Part shown: one piece after another, positions 45,186-54,490 of the stretch | Layout: each line of letters begins with the position of its first letter | Position numbering within the stretch: position 1 is the stretch's first letter | NCBI GenBank assembly: GCA_016779935.1 | Contig: JADHMQ010000006.1 | Location: 1-64,000, forward strand | DNA: 64,000 bases | Reading direction: 5' to 3' | From: Flavobacteriales bacterium | Lineage (GTDB): Bacteria; Bacteroidota; Bacteroidia; Flavobacteriales; UBA7312 | The notes under the pieces: model-generated | Seen by the model: only the letters and a program-made list of their open reading frames with translations | The model's database searches: none | Told to the model about the DNA's origin: nothing | Position numbers and translations under genes: made by a program

Positions 45186-46157
45186 TTGGGAGTTTATAAT
45201 TGGAAATCTATATTTGATGGATTTGAAAAATTCAAAGTATTAATTGTTGGTGATGCAATGATTGATGCATATATGTGGGGGGACATCAACCGTCAGTCCC
45301 CTGAAGCTCCGATACCAATTGTTGACATTTCAAAACATGAAAAACGTTTAGGTGGTGCTGCCAATGTAGCAATAAACATCAAAGCATTAGGAGCAGAACC
45401 CATCTTGTGTTCAGTTATTGGAAATGATAAAGACGCCTTTTTTCAGTTAATGAAAGATGAAAATCTTTCTACGAAAGGCATTCTCTCAACTAATCGCAAA
45501 ACTACCATTAAAACTAGAGTAATTAGTGAAGGAAAACATCAACTTAGAATAGATGAAGAAGATGTATTCCCAATTGATAACGAAGAGGGTTTTATACAAA
45601 ATACAATATCATTAATGAATGATGTTGATGTAATTATCTTTCAGGATTATAATAAAGGTGTTCTGACTAAAAAAGTAATTGATGCTCTACTTTCTGAAAG
45701 TAAAAAACTAAATAAATTAACGCTTGTTGACCCAAAAAAGGATAATTACTGGTGTTATAAAAACGTCGATTTATTTAAACCTAACTTAAACGAGTTAAAC
45801 CAAATTAGCGATAATAGTATTGAGGCCACTCAAATTGAAGAACTAAGTCAGGAGGTATTAGTACAGCAACAAAAACTTAATGCTAAATACTTTATGCTAA
45901 CACTCTCCCAATATGGTATTTTTATTAACGATGTAAATAATAACCATCAATTCCCTGCCTTTGATCGAAAAGTAATTGATGTTTCTGGAGCTGGTGATTG
46001 CGTTATTGCGACAGCATCATTAGCCTTAGTAAGTGGGTTATCCATTGATAAAATCGCTCAACTATCAAATTTAGCAGGTGGATTGTCTTGTGAAAAAGTT
46101 GGTGTGAACCCTATAGAAAAGGATAATTTAATTAAAGAAGCTAATCGTTTAATATAG
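45186..46157 (+). CDS. rfaE1: Heptose 7-phosphate kinase (PfkB family, RfaE1/HldE-N type)
   Basis: The 323-residue protein is a PfkB-type kinase. N-terminal VLIVGDAMIDAYMWGDI and the LGGAANVAINIKALGA segment are characteristic of RfaE1, which phosphorylates D-glycero-beta-D-manno-heptose 7-phosphate for LPS core. The C-terminal VSGAGDCVIATASLAL holds the catalytic base Asp. The nucleotidyltransferase half of HldE is absent, so a separate enzyme must do that step. It uses a TTG start placed on the base after the aminotransferase stop; no ATG occurs before the conserved GDAMID. It overlaps the ion-channel gene by 17 bases at the end. Confidence 0.85.
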   Translation: MGVYNWKSIFDGFEKFKVLIVGDAMIDAYMWGDINRQSPEAPIPIVDISKHEKRLGGAANVAINIKALGAEPILCSVIGNDKDAFFQLMKDENLSTKGILSTNRKTTIKTRVISEGKHQLRIDEEDVFPIDNEEGFIQNTISLMNDVDVIIFQDYNKGVLTKKVIDALLSESKKLNKLTLVDPKKDNYWCYKNVDLFKPNLNELNQISDNSIEATQIEELSQEVLVQQQKLNAKYFMLTLSQYGIFINDVNNNHQFPAFDRKVIDVSGAGDCVIATASLALVSGLSIDKIAQLSNLAGGLSCEKVGVNPIEKDNLIKEANRLI

Positions 46158-46944
46158 CACCACAAAACTTACAGTGGATAGCATCTGGCTCATGCCCTTC
46201 TTTTGAACATTCTCTACAAGCTTGAGTACTCACGTTTTTTTGTGTGGCTTTTACCATAGAGGCTGATACTATACCGGTTGGAACAGCAATTATACCATAA
46301 CCCAAAATCATGATTATTGAAGCTAAAATCTTCCCTAAAGATGTTAAGGGAACAACATCACCATAACCTACTGTTGTAAGGGTTACAACTGCCCAATAAA
46401 TTGACTTTGGAATATTTTCAAAACCATTACTCTGCCCTTCAATAATATACATTAAACTTCCAAGAAAAACTACAATCAAAATTACCGACAAAAGAAATAC
46501 AATGATTTTAGGTTGAGAAGACCTTAAAGCTATTTGCATAATATTTGCACCTCTTAAATATCTCGATAACTTAAATACTCTAAAAACACGTATCAATCGA
46601 ATTATTCTGACATCCACTAAAACACGCATTGGAGGGTATAAAAAGACTAAATAGGTAGGAATAATTGACAATAAATCAATTATCCCCATAAATGAAAAAA
46701 TGTATTTGAAAGGTTTGTTAATAGAATATATCCTTAAGAAATATTCGATAGTAAATAAAATTGTGAAAAACCACTCAACCCATCTAAGTAAATAGCCATA
46801 CTTGAAAGAAATTGAGTCAACACTTGAAAGAATAGCTCCAAATACAGACAAAATAATAGCTATCAAAAGAGCTATATCAAAAAATTTTCCCTCTCTTGTA
46901 TCAGCCTCAAAAATTATTTCATGAATCCTATTCCTATTGAACAT
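46141..46944 (-). CDS. Voltage-gated potassium-channel-like protein with zinc ribbon
   Basis: The 267-residue protein has six membrane helices. S4 contains regularly spaced positive residues (IIRLIRVFRVFKLSRYLRG, about 115-133) and the pore loop has TLTTVGYGDVVP, the K+ selectivity filter. It is thus a Kv-type channel subunit, working as a tetramer in the inner membrane. After S6 the cytoplasmic C-terminus holds two Cys pairs, CRECSKEG and CKFCGAIL, forming a zinc-ribbon-like end. It diverges from the SLC12-like transporter gene with about 85 bases between start codons. Whether it is gated by voltage is not readable. Confidence 0.85.
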   Translation of the reverse strand: MFNRNRIHEIIFEADTREGKFFDIALLIAIILSVFGAILSSVDSISFKYGYLLRWVEWFFTILFTIEYFLRIYSINKPFKYIFSFMGIIDLLSIIPTYLVFLYPPMRVLVDVRIIRLIRVFRVFKLSRYLRGANIMQIALRSSQPKIIVFLLSVILIVVFLGSLMYIIEGQSNGFENIPKSIYWAVVTLTTVGYGDVVPLTSLGKILASIIMILGYGIIAVPTGIVSASMVKATQKNVSTQACRECSKEGHEPDAIHCKFCGAILND

Positions 46945-46997
46945 CGTCTGCGAAGTTAAGACTATTTTAAAAATTACTTTTAAAATTTAGATTTTTA

Positions 46998-47005
46998 TAC
47001 ATTTG
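46998..47005 (+). promoter_or_regulatory. TAnnTTTG box of the SLC12-like gene
   Basis: TACATTTG overlaps the in-frame TTG at 47003. A promoter here would start transcription downstream of that TTG, supporting the ATG at 47030 as the real start (24 bases after the box). Confidence 0.45.
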
Positions 47006-47029
47006 AAAAAAATTACAGATTCTAAGTTT

Positions 47030-49261
47030 ATGTCTAAAAGACTAAAAGAAAGTAGAGGACAATTTGGTACAACACCAGTGTTTATGGCATCCATAAGTAC
47101 CATTTTAGGCGCAATTCTTTTCTTAAGATTCGGTTATGCAGTAGGAAATGTTGGTTTTTTTGGGGCTATTGCCATAATTATATTAGGACATGCGGTTACC
47201 ATTCCAACAGCATTGGCTGTAGCCGAAATAGCTACAAATAGAAAAGTTGAAGGTGGGGGCGATTATTATGTTATTTCTAGGTCATTTGGACTAAATATTG
47301 GCGCTGCAATTGGATTAGCGTTATTTCTTTCTCAAGCCATTAGTGTATCGTTTTACATCATTGCATTTGCAGAGTCTTTTGTTCCCTTTGGCAAATATTT
47401 AATAGAAAAATACGCCTTAGGAGATTGGAGTCATTTCCTTTTAGAAAAGAAAAGTATTGGACTCATTTCAATGTCTTTATTAACGATGTTGTTTTTATAC
47501 AAAGGAGCAAATATTGGGATTAAAGCATTATATCTAGTTGCTAGCATCATTTTCGTATCTCTTATCATGTTCTTTTTAGGCGATAGTCAAATAGCTTGGG
47601 ATGAAGTGAGTTTCTTTTCTAAGGTAGATGATTCAGATAGTTTCTTTTATGTATTCACTATAATTTTCCCAGCATTTACAGGAATTTCTGCAGGACTAGG
47701 GCTTTCAGGAGACTTGAAAGAACCTAGAGTATCTATTCCTAGAGGTACAATTTTCGCAACAATATTAGGAGCCATCATTTATGTTTTTGTAGCTTTCAAA
47801 CTTACCATTTCTACAAGTTTGGAAAACCTTGCTAACAATCAGTTAGTAATGAGTGATATAGCTATTTGGGGACCAATTATTCCAATAGGTTTAGCGTGTG
47901 CAGCCATTTCATCAGCCTTGGGTTCAATAATAGTAGCCCCAAGAACTCTTCAAGCTTTGGGAAAAGATAACATCTTCCCATCAGAAAAAATAGACAAGTG
48001 GCTTTCAAAAGGCAAAAAGGAAACAAACGAACCCACTAACGGCACAATAATAACCTGTGCTATTGCATTTTTCTTTGTTTATGTAGGAGATATAAATTTC
48101 GTAGCAAAAATTATATCGATGTTTTTTATGGTCACCTATGGCGCTATCTGTCTTATCTCATTTTTGGAACACTTCTCTGGTGACCCATCTTACAGACCAG
48201 TATTTAAATCAAGATGGTATATTTCTTTGTTAGGAGCTATACTGTCGATTTGGTTAATGTTCAAAATGGATACTCTTTTTGCTTTTATATCCATCATTAT
48301 AATGATAATATTCTATCATTTTATAAATAAAAAGTCCTCTGACAAAAGAGAATTTGTTAATTTATTTAGAGATGTTCTTGAGCAAATAGCCAGACAAATT
48401 CAAGTATTTCTTCAAAGAAAAGACGAGAATTCAGAGGAAAGAGTACATTGGAGACCTTTTGTTGTATGTATTAGCGATGCTTCACTAAAGAGAACAAATG
48501 CTTTTGATGTTACAAGATGGATAGCCTACAAATATGGTTTTGGTACATACATTCACTTTATTCAAGGTTATTTGAGTCGTCAAACTTTCAACCTTTCTAA
48601 GGAAATAAAACACCAACTTATTGAGGGTGAAAAATCAAATGTATATGTAGATACAATGATTTCTCCTTCATACACTTCAGCATTGGCTCAAGTTGTTCAG
48701 TTATCCAGTATTTCAGGAAAAGATAACAATCTGATATTATTAGAGTATTGTGAATCAGAAAAAGAATCATTTGCAGATGTAATTAGCAACTTCAACTTGC
48801 TTCACACTACAGGCTATGACGTCTGTATTATGCGTTCCAGTGGTAAGGTTGTCAAAAAAGAAGAAATACACATTTGGATATCATCTAGAGACTACGAAAA
48901 CTCCAATATGATGATTCTCTTAGGCTATATAATAATTGGTCATCCAGAGTGGAGAAATGCACAGATAAAAGTGTTTACCATTTACCCTAGGGATAAGTTT
49001 GAAGAATATAAAAATCAAATGTTCGACTTTATTGAATCTGGTCGATTACCAATATCTCCTCGAAATATGAAAATGGTACCCCATGATGAAAGTATAAGCA
49101 TAAAAGAAATCATAAACGAACGATCTGTAGACTCTGACTTAACTATTATTGGATTTAGAGGCGAACTCGTAAAAAAACAAAAACTAGATATTTTTGAAGG
49201 TTACAATAATATTGGTAATATCTTATTTGTAAATAGCATTAATAAAAAAGATATTGAGTAA
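47030..49261 (+). CDS. SLC12-like cation-chloride cotransporter / amino acid permease
   Basis: This APC-superfamily transporter (743 residues from the chosen ATG) has about 12 membrane helices in the first 430 residues. FGTTPVFMASISTILGAILFLRFGYAVG begins helix 1, and EGGGDYYVISRSFG and FPAFTGISAGLGLSGDLKEPRVSIPRGT are recognisable bacterial SLC12 features. A cytoplasmic C-terminal domain of roughly 290 residues follows, with a fold like that of cation-chloride cotransporters. The likely substrates are Na+/K+ and Cl- or an amino acid; the family is not resolved by eye. Start ATG at 47030 is chosen because the TTG at 47003 overlaps a promoter box. It is divergent from a K+ channel gene. Confidence 0.82.
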   Translation: MSKRLKESRGQFGTTPVFMASISTILGAILFLRFGYAVGNVGFFGAIAIIILGHAVTIPTALAVAEIATNRKVEGGGDYYVISRSFGLNIGAAIGLALFLSQAISVSFYIIAFAESFVPFGKYLIEKYALGDWSHFLLEKKSIGLISMSLLTMLFLYKGANIGIKALYLVASIIFVSLIMFFLGDSQIAWDEVSFFSKVDDSDSFFYVFTIIFPAFTGISAGLGLSGDLKEPRVSIPRGTIFATILGAIIYVFVAFKLTISTSLENLANNQLVMSDIAIWGPIIPIGLACAAISSALGSIIVAPRTLQALGKDNIFPSEKIDKWLSKGKKETNEPTNGTIITCAIAFFFVYVGDINFVAKIISMFFMVTYGAICLISFLEHFSGDPSYRPVFKSRWYISLLGAILSIWLMFKMDTLFAFISIIIMIIFYHFINKKSSDKREFVNLFRDVLEQIARQIQVFLQRKDENSEERVHWRPFVVCISDASLKRTNAFDVTRWIAYKYGFGTYIHFIQGYLSRQTFNLSKEIKHQLIEGEKSNVYVDTMISPSYTSALAQVVQLSSISGKDNNLILLEYCESEKESFADVISNFNLLHTTGYDVCIMRSSGKVVKKEEIHIWISSRDYENSNMMILLGYIIIGHPEWRNAQIKVFTIYPRDKFEEYKNQMFDFIESGRLPISPRNMKMVPHDESISIKEIINERSVDSDLTIIGFRGELVKKQKLDIFEGYNNIGNILFVNSINKKDIE

Positions 49262-49272
49262 TTCTAATTGGC

Positions 49273-49280
49273 TATCTTTG
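49273..49280 (+). promoter_or_regulatory. TAnnTTTG box of the menG-porT operon
   Basis: TATCTTTG, 20 bases before the proposed TTG start at 49301. It lies inside the longer frame that would begin at 49268, so it argues for the shorter product. Confidence 0.45.
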
Positions 49281-49300
49281 TAACCTTAAAATTACACGCA

Positions 49301-50029
49301 TTGGGAACCAATATCAAACCTTACAACAAAGATAAATCTTCAAAGAAAGAGCAAATAGCTAAAATGTTTGATGCTATTGCCGAACGCTATGATTTTCTTA
49401 ATCACTTTTTATCATTAGGTATTGATATTCTTTGGCGTAAAAGAGCCATCAAAGAAATAAGTAAAATAAACCCTAATTACATATTAGATATTGCTACAGG
49501 GACAGGAGATTTAGCTATAGAAGCATGCAAGCTCAATCCTAAAAAAGTTGTAGGTATTGATATTTCAAATAATATGCTTGATTTTGGAAGAGTAAAAATT
49601 AAAAAAAAGGGCTTAGAGAACATCATTGAAATGACTTATGGAGATTCTGAAGATCTTCAGCTTGAAGATAATTCCTTTGATGCTGTAACGGCAGGCTTTG
49701 GCGTAAGAAACTTTGAAAATTTAGGAAAAGGGCTTTCTGAAATGAACAGAGTCATGAAAAAAGATGGGATTGTGGCAATTATTGAACCTGCCGAACCCGT
49801 TGTTTTTCCATTTAAACAGTTATACAATCTATATTTCAAAGGCATATTACCTTTTGTCGGAAAATATTTTTCAAAAGACGATTCGGCATATACCTATCTT
49901 CCACAATCTGTAGAGGCTTTCCCCTCTAGAGAAAAATTTATTGAAGAATTAATTAAAGCTGGATTTAAAGACGCTAAATTCATTTCATTGACATTTGGTG
50001 TTGCAGCTTTATACATTGCTACGAAATAA
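49301..50029 (+). CDS. menG: Demethylmenaquinone methyltransferase
   Basis: The enzyme methylates demethylmenaquinone with SAM to give menaquinone, the last step of the pathway that MqnE begins in this window. From the TTG at 49301 it is 242 residues, with KKEQIAKMFDAIAERYDFLNHFLSLGID at the N-terminus, the SAM motif LDIATGTGDLAIEA, VGIDISNNML and FDAVTAGFGVRNFENL, all typical of UbiE/MenG. Starts at 49268 would add a short non-conserved extension. It is followed by porT after 26 bases, an arrangement also known in other Flavobacteriia. Confidence 0.92.
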   Translation: MGTNIKPYNKDKSSKKEQIAKMFDAIAERYDFLNHFLSLGIDILWRKRAIKEISKINPNYILDIATGTGDLAIEACKLNPKKVVGIDISNNMLDFGRVKIKKKGLENIIEMTYGDSEDLQLEDNSFDAVTAGFGVRNFENLGKGLSEMNRVMKKDGIVAIIEPAEPVVFPFKQLYNLYFKGILPFVGKYFSKDDSAYTYLPQSVEAFPSREKFIEELIKAGFKDAKFISLTFGVAALYIATK

Positions 50030-50055
50030 ATCTATTTTTTTTACGATATTGCAGT

Positions 50056-50751
50056 ATGAAAAAAATTTACTCAATAGCCCTTATTTTATTTCTTGGTCAG
50101 CAAGTATTTGCACAACGGTATAACGTACCACTCAATCTACCCAATTACGACAATAAAGCCATGCACTTCGGTTTTTTAATTGGTATAAACACACTTGACT
50201 TTAAAATTACTCCTGTAACCGATACAGATGATGAATTATTTGTTATTGAGTCAGAAAGTCAAAAAGGATTTAATCTAGGAATTGTATCTAATTTTAGATT
50301 AGGGAGAAACTTAGATTTTAGAGCTATTCCCACCCTATCATTAGCAGAACGAAGAGTACTTTATACGCTTAATGACAATACAATATTAACAGATGAAAAC
50401 AAAAAAATAGAATCCACTTTCATTGAATTCCCAATTGCACTTAAATACAAATCGGAGAGATATAACAATATGAGAAGTTATATTGTTACTGGCTTTAAAG
50501 CATCTATTGACCTTGCATCTCAACGAAATATTGATGACGAGGGTTTTGATATCGTTAAAATTAAAAAGAATGACTTTTCATATGAAATTGGACTAGGATT
50601 CGATTTTTACCTTCCATATTTTAAATTTTCTCCAGAACTCAAAGCTAATTTTGGACTACCTAATGTGTTGGTTGATGATGACAGCATCTATAGTAGTTCT
50701 ATTAAAAGCATGAAAACAAGAGGCTTTACCATTTCATTCACATTTGAATAA
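50056..50751 (+). CDS. porT: T9SS outer membrane protein PorT
   Basis: The 231-residue protein has a signal peptide (KKIYSIALILFLGQQVFAQ) followed by RYNVPLNLPNYDNKAMHFGFLIG, the characteristic start of PorT/SprT. It is predicted to be an eight-stranded outer membrane barrel ending in GFTISFTFE. PorT is required for the type IX secretion system and gliding in Flavobacteriia and for gingipain secretion in Porphyromonas. The location after menG supports the identification. Five sorting-domain proteins encoded in this window are potential clients of the system. The next gene begins in the vicinity of its stop codon. Confidence 0.9.
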   Translation: MKKIYSIALILFLGQQVFAQRYNVPLNLPNYDNKAMHFGFLIGINTLDFKITPVTDTDDELFVIESESQKGFNLGIVSNFRLGRNLDFRAIPTLSLAERRVLYTLNDNTILTDENKKIESTFIEFPIALKYKSERYNNMRSYIVTGFKASIDLASQRNIDDEGFDIVKIKKNDFSYEIGLGFDFYLPYFKFSPELKANFGLPNVLVDDDSIYSSSIKSMKTRGFTISFTFE

Positions 50752-50761
50752 ACACATTATA

Positions 50762-52300
50762 ATGTCAGAATTTATAAACTTAACCTTCACCCCTGAACAA
50801 GCCTCTGACATAGATACTGTGTCCAAAACAATTGAAAAAGAGAAAAAGAAACTATATATCTCACATGATTACTGGAAAATCGTAAAAAGATCTATTGATG
50901 CCAGAAGCAGAAATGTGAAAATTCGCATGCAAATTCAATTTATCGATTCTTCACAAAAGGATAAAAGTATTAAAAGAAACTACCAGAATGTAGAACACAA
51001 AGAGGAAGTAATTATCATTGGTTCAGGACCAGCAGGACTTTTTGCCGCCCTTAAATTAGTTGAACAAGGCAAAAAACCAATCATTCTGGAGAGAGGAAAA
51101 GATGTAAGACAACGAAGACGTGATATCGCTGCAATAAACAAAAATCACATTGTAAACACCGATTCAAACTATTGCTTTGGTGAAGGCGGTGCAGGAACGT
51201 ATTCAGACGGAAAACTATATACCCGCTCTAAAAAAAGAGGCTCTGTTTTAGAGGTGCTAGAAACGTTAGTCTTTCACGGAGCAAAAGAAGATATTTTAAT
51301 AGACGCACAACCACATATTGGCACTAATAAATTACCCAAAATAATAGCTAATATTAGAGAAACAATTGAAAGTAATGGCGGTCAAATTCATTTTAATACT
51401 AAAGTGATTGATTTCATCATCTCTAATTCAAAAATTGAGGGAGTAATTACAGAAAATGGTGATAAAATACTTGCAAAAAATACCATTCTAGCCACAGGTC
51501 ATTCAGCTAGAGATATTTACACTTTATTAGACAATAATAAAATAGCTCTAAAGTATAAACCATTTTCAATGGGTGTAAGAATTGAACACCCACAAGAGTT
51601 AATAGACAGTATTCAATACTCATGCAAAGAGCGAAGTCCGTATCTACCGGCAGCATCTTACAAACTAGTTACTCAAGTAAAAGAAAGAGGAGTGTACTCA
51701 TTCTGTATGTGTCCAGGTGGGTTTATTGTTCCAGCCGCCACAAATAGTGGTGAAATAGTTGTAAACGGAATGTCCCCTTCAAAAAGAAATTCAGTGTTTT
51801 CAAACTCAGGAATCGTTGTTGAAGTAAAAGAAGAAGACCTTTTACCGTTTGAAAAATATGGCGAGCTTAGAGGACTTTATTACCAAATGTCAGTTGAAAA
51901 AAGCATGTGTCAATTAACACCAGAACTTCAAGTTGCACCAGCTCAAAGAATGGTAGATTTTGTAAATAAAAAAACCTCTTCAAAGTTAAACACCACCTCT
52001 TACCAACCGGGAATGCATTCAGTGCCTCTTCATGATATCCTACCTGAATCTATTTCATCTCACCTTTCTGAAAGCTTTAAAGTATTCGGTAAAAAGATGA
52101 GAGGATATCTCACCAACGAAGCCAATATTATAGGTGTGGAAAGCCGAACCTCTTCACCAGTAAATATCCCTAGAAATAAAGAAACATTACAACATATTCA
52201 GATTAAAAACCTTTATCCATGCGGAGAAGGTGCAGGATATGCAGGCGGAATAGTATCAGCAGCAATTGACGGCATCAAGTGTGCTGAAAAAATTATATAA
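50762..52300 (+). CDS. FAD-dependent dehydrogenase/oxidoreductase
   Basis: From the ATG at 50762 this is a 512-residue protein (a TTG at 50744 would extend it by six residues, overlapping porT). After an N-terminal domain of about 80 residues it shows a Rossmann FAD-binding motif VIIIGSGPAGLFAAL near residue 84. YCFGEGGAGTYSDGKLYTR and ILATGHSARDIYTLL are characteristic of a poorly characterised dehydrogenase family in Bacteroidota and Firmicutes. C-terminal LYPCGEGAGYAGGIVSAAIDG completes the FAD site. No signal peptide; cytoplasmic. The substrate is not known. Confidence 0.87.
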   Translation: MSEFINLTFTPEQASDIDTVSKTIEKEKKKLYISHDYWKIVKRSIDARSRNVKIRMQIQFIDSSQKDKSIKRNYQNVEHKEEVIIIGSGPAGLFAALKLVEQGKKPIILERGKDVRQRRRDIAAINKNHIVNTDSNYCFGEGGAGTYSDGKLYTRSKKRGSVLEVLETLVFHGAKEDILIDAQPHIGTNKLPKIIANIRETIESNGGQIHFNTKVIDFIISNSKIEGVITENGDKILAKNTILATGHSARDIYTLLDNNKIALKYKPFSMGVRIEHPQELIDSIQYSCKERSPYLPAASYKLVTQVKERGVYSFCMCPGGFIVPAATNSGEIVVNGMSPSKRNSVFSNSGIVVEVKEEDLLPFEKYGELRGLYYQMSVEKSMCQLTPELQVAPAQRMVDFVNKKTSSKLNTTSYQPGMHSVPLHDILPESISSHLSESFKVFGKKMRGYLTNEANIIGVESRTSSPVNIPRNKETLQHIQIKNLYPCGEGAGYAGGIVSAAIDGIKCAEKII

Positions 52301-52350
52301 TTTTTTTTGACTATTAGCTAGTGTTGCTTATTGTAAATAAGTACACATTT

Positions 52351-52569
52351 ATGGATTTAGTACTAGTACTCTTAATTGTAATTTTGCTGTATCTCCTTAT
52401 TTTGTTTATCCTAAGAAAAATTAATTTCAAAGCGAGACAAAGTAATAAGAAGTGCGGAAACTGTTGTCCAAATTGTTATGATGCACTTTCAAAAATAAGA
52501 AGAAAAACCATCGATAACTTAATAAATGGAATGACATTGAATATTTTTGAATTTAAACGATTTAATTGA
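52351..52569 (+). CDS. Small membrane protein with CGNCCPNC motif
   Basis: From the ATG at 52351 this is a 72-residue protein; an upstream GTG at 52321 would add ten residues. One helix (LVLVLLIVILLYLLILFIL) is followed by a basic stretch, then KKCGNCCPNCYDAL and a basic tail. The Cys cluster right after a membrane helix recalls the FeoB-associated Cys-rich membrane proteins of Bacteroidota, but no feoB is near, so this is only a resemblance. It could bind iron, zinc or a cluster at the membrane face. I do not recognise a named family. Confidence 0.6.
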   Translation: MDLVLVLLIVILLYLLILFILRKINFKARQSNKKCGNCCPNCYDALSKIRRKTIDNLINGMTLNIFEFKRFN

Positions 52570-52615
52570 AGCAGTGGCAATTGGGAAGATATTCTATCAA
52601 GCTTTATTGTAAAAA

Positions 52616-53320
52616 TCAATAATTAGATAAAAAGATACCACAAGCTACAGCAATGTTTAAAGATTCAGCCTTAGAATCCTTAGCTCTTGGAATACTTATT
52701 TTTGTAGGCTCTAATTCTAGTATACACTCACTTACCCCCTTAGATTCATTTCCAAAGATTAAAATACGCTTTGACGATGGCTTAACTTCTTTAAAATCAT
52801 CCCCATCCAAGACTGTTGCATATAAGCTATAATCAGAATATTTCTTCAAATCTATATTTAAATCAACATAATGTACTTTAACCCTAGTGATAGATCCCAT
52901 TGATGACTGTACAACCTTAGGATTTAAATAATCAACAGAATTTTCTGAACACAAAATGTGCTCCACGCCGAACCAGTCTGCCAAACGAATGATAGTCCCC
53001 AAATTACCAGGGTCACTAATTCCATCCAAAGCCAAAACCGTCTCACCAGATAATTTCAAGTTCTCACTTGGAATATGCACAAGAGCTAAAACTTTGTTTG
53101 GTGTCTTTAAAAATGAAATCCGACTAAGTTCTTTTTCTGAAACAATGGTAGCTTCACCTCCTTCCCATTCAGAGGTTGCATAAATGGCCTCTATTTCAAA
53201 GTCTGAATTAATAAGTTCATCTACTATCTTTTCCCCTTCAGCAATAAAAAGCCCCTCTGTTTTTCTATTTTTCTTTAGCGATAAAGAGCGGATTTGCTTA
53301 ATTTTATTTCTAGTTAACAT
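52616..53320 (-). CDS. TrmH/SpoU family rRNA 2'-O-methyltransferase
   Basis: The 234-residue protein has an N-terminal substrate-binding domain (LSLKKNRKTEGLFIAEGEKIVDELI) and the SPOUT methyltransferase core. The three family motifs are visible: DPGNLGTIIRLADWFG (about 112-127), IFGNESKGVS (about 192-201) and ISIPRAKDSKAESLNIAVACGIFL near the end, which forms the trefoil-knot SAM site. It probably methylates a ribose of 23S rRNA; the target is not readable. It is on the minus strand opposite fbaA with a 106-base spacer. A weak box TACTTTCG (one mismatch) lies on the minus strand at 53342-53349. Confidence 0.9.
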   Translation of the reverse strand: MLTRNKIKQIRSLSLKKNRKTEGLFIAEGEKIVDELINSDFEIEAIYATSEWEGGEATIVSEKELSRISFLKTPNKVLALVHIPSENLKLSGETVLALDGISDPGNLGTIIRLADWFGVEHILCSENSVDYLNPKVVQSSMGSITRVKVHYVDLNIDLKKYSDYSLYATVLDGDDFKEVKPSSKRILIFGNESKGVSECILELEPTKISIPRAKDSKAESLNIAVACGIFLSNY

Positions 53321-53392
53321 TATCTGTTTAAAACTTTAAGCCGAAAGTAAAAAAATATCTTCGGTAAATATTCATTAAAAATAAGTATTTAA

Positions 53393-53400
53393 TACATTTG
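53393..53400 (+). promoter_or_regulatory. TAnnTTTG box of fbaA-accD
   Basis: TACATTTG, 26 bases before the fbaA ATG. No clear TTG at the standard distance. Confidence 0.5.
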
Positions 53401-53426
53401 CCGTTCTAACCTTTAATAATAACATA

Positions 53427-54488
53427 ATGATAAAAGCTGGTGTAGCTACAGGAAACCAAGTACAAGAAATTTTTAATCACGCAAAAACGCATGAATATGC
53501 TCTACCAGCAATCAATGTTGTTAATACCAGTAGTGTGAATTCAGTATTAGAATCAGCAAGAGACAATAATTCCCCTGCTATAGTTCAATTTTCAGCAGGT
53601 GGATGCCAGTTTTTCGCCGGAAAAGGACTTTCCAATGATAATTTTCAAGCTGCAATTGCCGGAGGAGTTTCTGGAGCAATGCACACACATCAGCTAGCTG
53701 AATTATACGGAGCAACAGTTATCTTGCATACAGACCACTGTGCAAAGAAATTATTGCCTTGGATTGACGGCCTTTTAAGTGCTGGTGAAGATTTTTACAA
53801 TGTACACGGAAAATCGCTATACAGTTCGCACATGATTGACCTTTCTGAGGAATCTTTAGAAGAAAATATTGATATCTGTAAAAGATACCTCGAAAGAATG
53901 AGTAAAATGGATATGACTCTAGAAATCGAACTTGGTATTACTGGTGGCGAGGAAGATGGTGTAGACAACTCAGATGTTGACAGCTCAAAACTATATACTC
54001 AACCAGAAGAAGTAGCCTATGCGTATGAAGAACTAATGAAAGTTAGTGATAAATTTACCGTAGCTGCAGCTTTTGGTAATGTACACGGGGTTTATAAGCC
54101 TGGAAATGTAGACTTACAACCTAAAATTCTTAAAAATTCACAAACATTTATTCAAGAGAAATTTGGCACAGATTACAATCCTGTTGATTTTGTTTTTCAT
54201 GGAGGTTCGGGTTCTTCCGTAGAAGATATTCGTGAAGCTATCGGATACGGAGTAGTTAAAATGAACCTTGATACTGACTTCCAATACGCATTCAGTTCAG
54301 GCGTTAGAGATTATATGACCGATAAGAAAGATTTCATAGCTTCTCAAATTGGAAACCCAGATGGTAGTGATATTCCAAACAAAAAATATTACGACCCAAG
54401 AGTATGGTTAAGACATGGAGAAGAAGCATTTAAACAACGACTTAACAAGGCGTTTGAAGATTTAAATAATGTTAATCAATTGAGTTAA
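53427..54488 (+). CDS. fbaA: Class II fructose-bisphosphate aldolase
   Basis: The 353-residue, zinc-dependent enzyme cleaves fructose 1,6-bisphosphate in glycolysis and runs in reverse in gluconeogenesis. Visible motifs: [26 protein letters not shown] (about 109-117, catalytic Asp and zinc His), [15 protein letters not shown] (zinc-ligand Glu) and [17 protein letters not shown] with [12 protein letters not shown] near the C-terminus. Length and motifs match the FbaA (class IIA) enzymes. accD follows after two bases, so the two are co-transcribed from the TACATTTG box upstream. Confidence 0.96.
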   Translation: MIKAGVATGNQVQEIFNHAKTHEYALPAINVVNTSSVNSVLESARDNNSPAIVQFSAGGCQFFAGKGLSNDNFQAAIAGGVSGAMHTHQLAELYGATVILHTDHCAKKLLPWIDGLLSAGEDFYNVHGKSLYSSHMIDLSEESLEENIDICKRYLERMSKMDMTLEIELGITGGEEDGVDNSDVDSSKLYTQPEEVAYAYEELMKVSDKFTVAAAFGNVHGVYKPGNVDLQPKILKNSQTFIQEKFGTDYNPVDFVFHGGSGSSVEDIREAIGYGVVKMNLDTDFQYAFSSGVRDYMTDKKDFIASQIGNPDGSDIPNKKYYDPRVWLRHGEEAFKQRLNKAFEDLNNVNQLS

Positions 54489-54490
54489 AA

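Noticed and set aside
47003-47005. TTG start of the SLC12-like gene
   Set aside because: It is the end of a TACATTTG promoter box; transcription from it would start downstream, so ATG at 47030 is preferred. Not excluded if another promoter exists.
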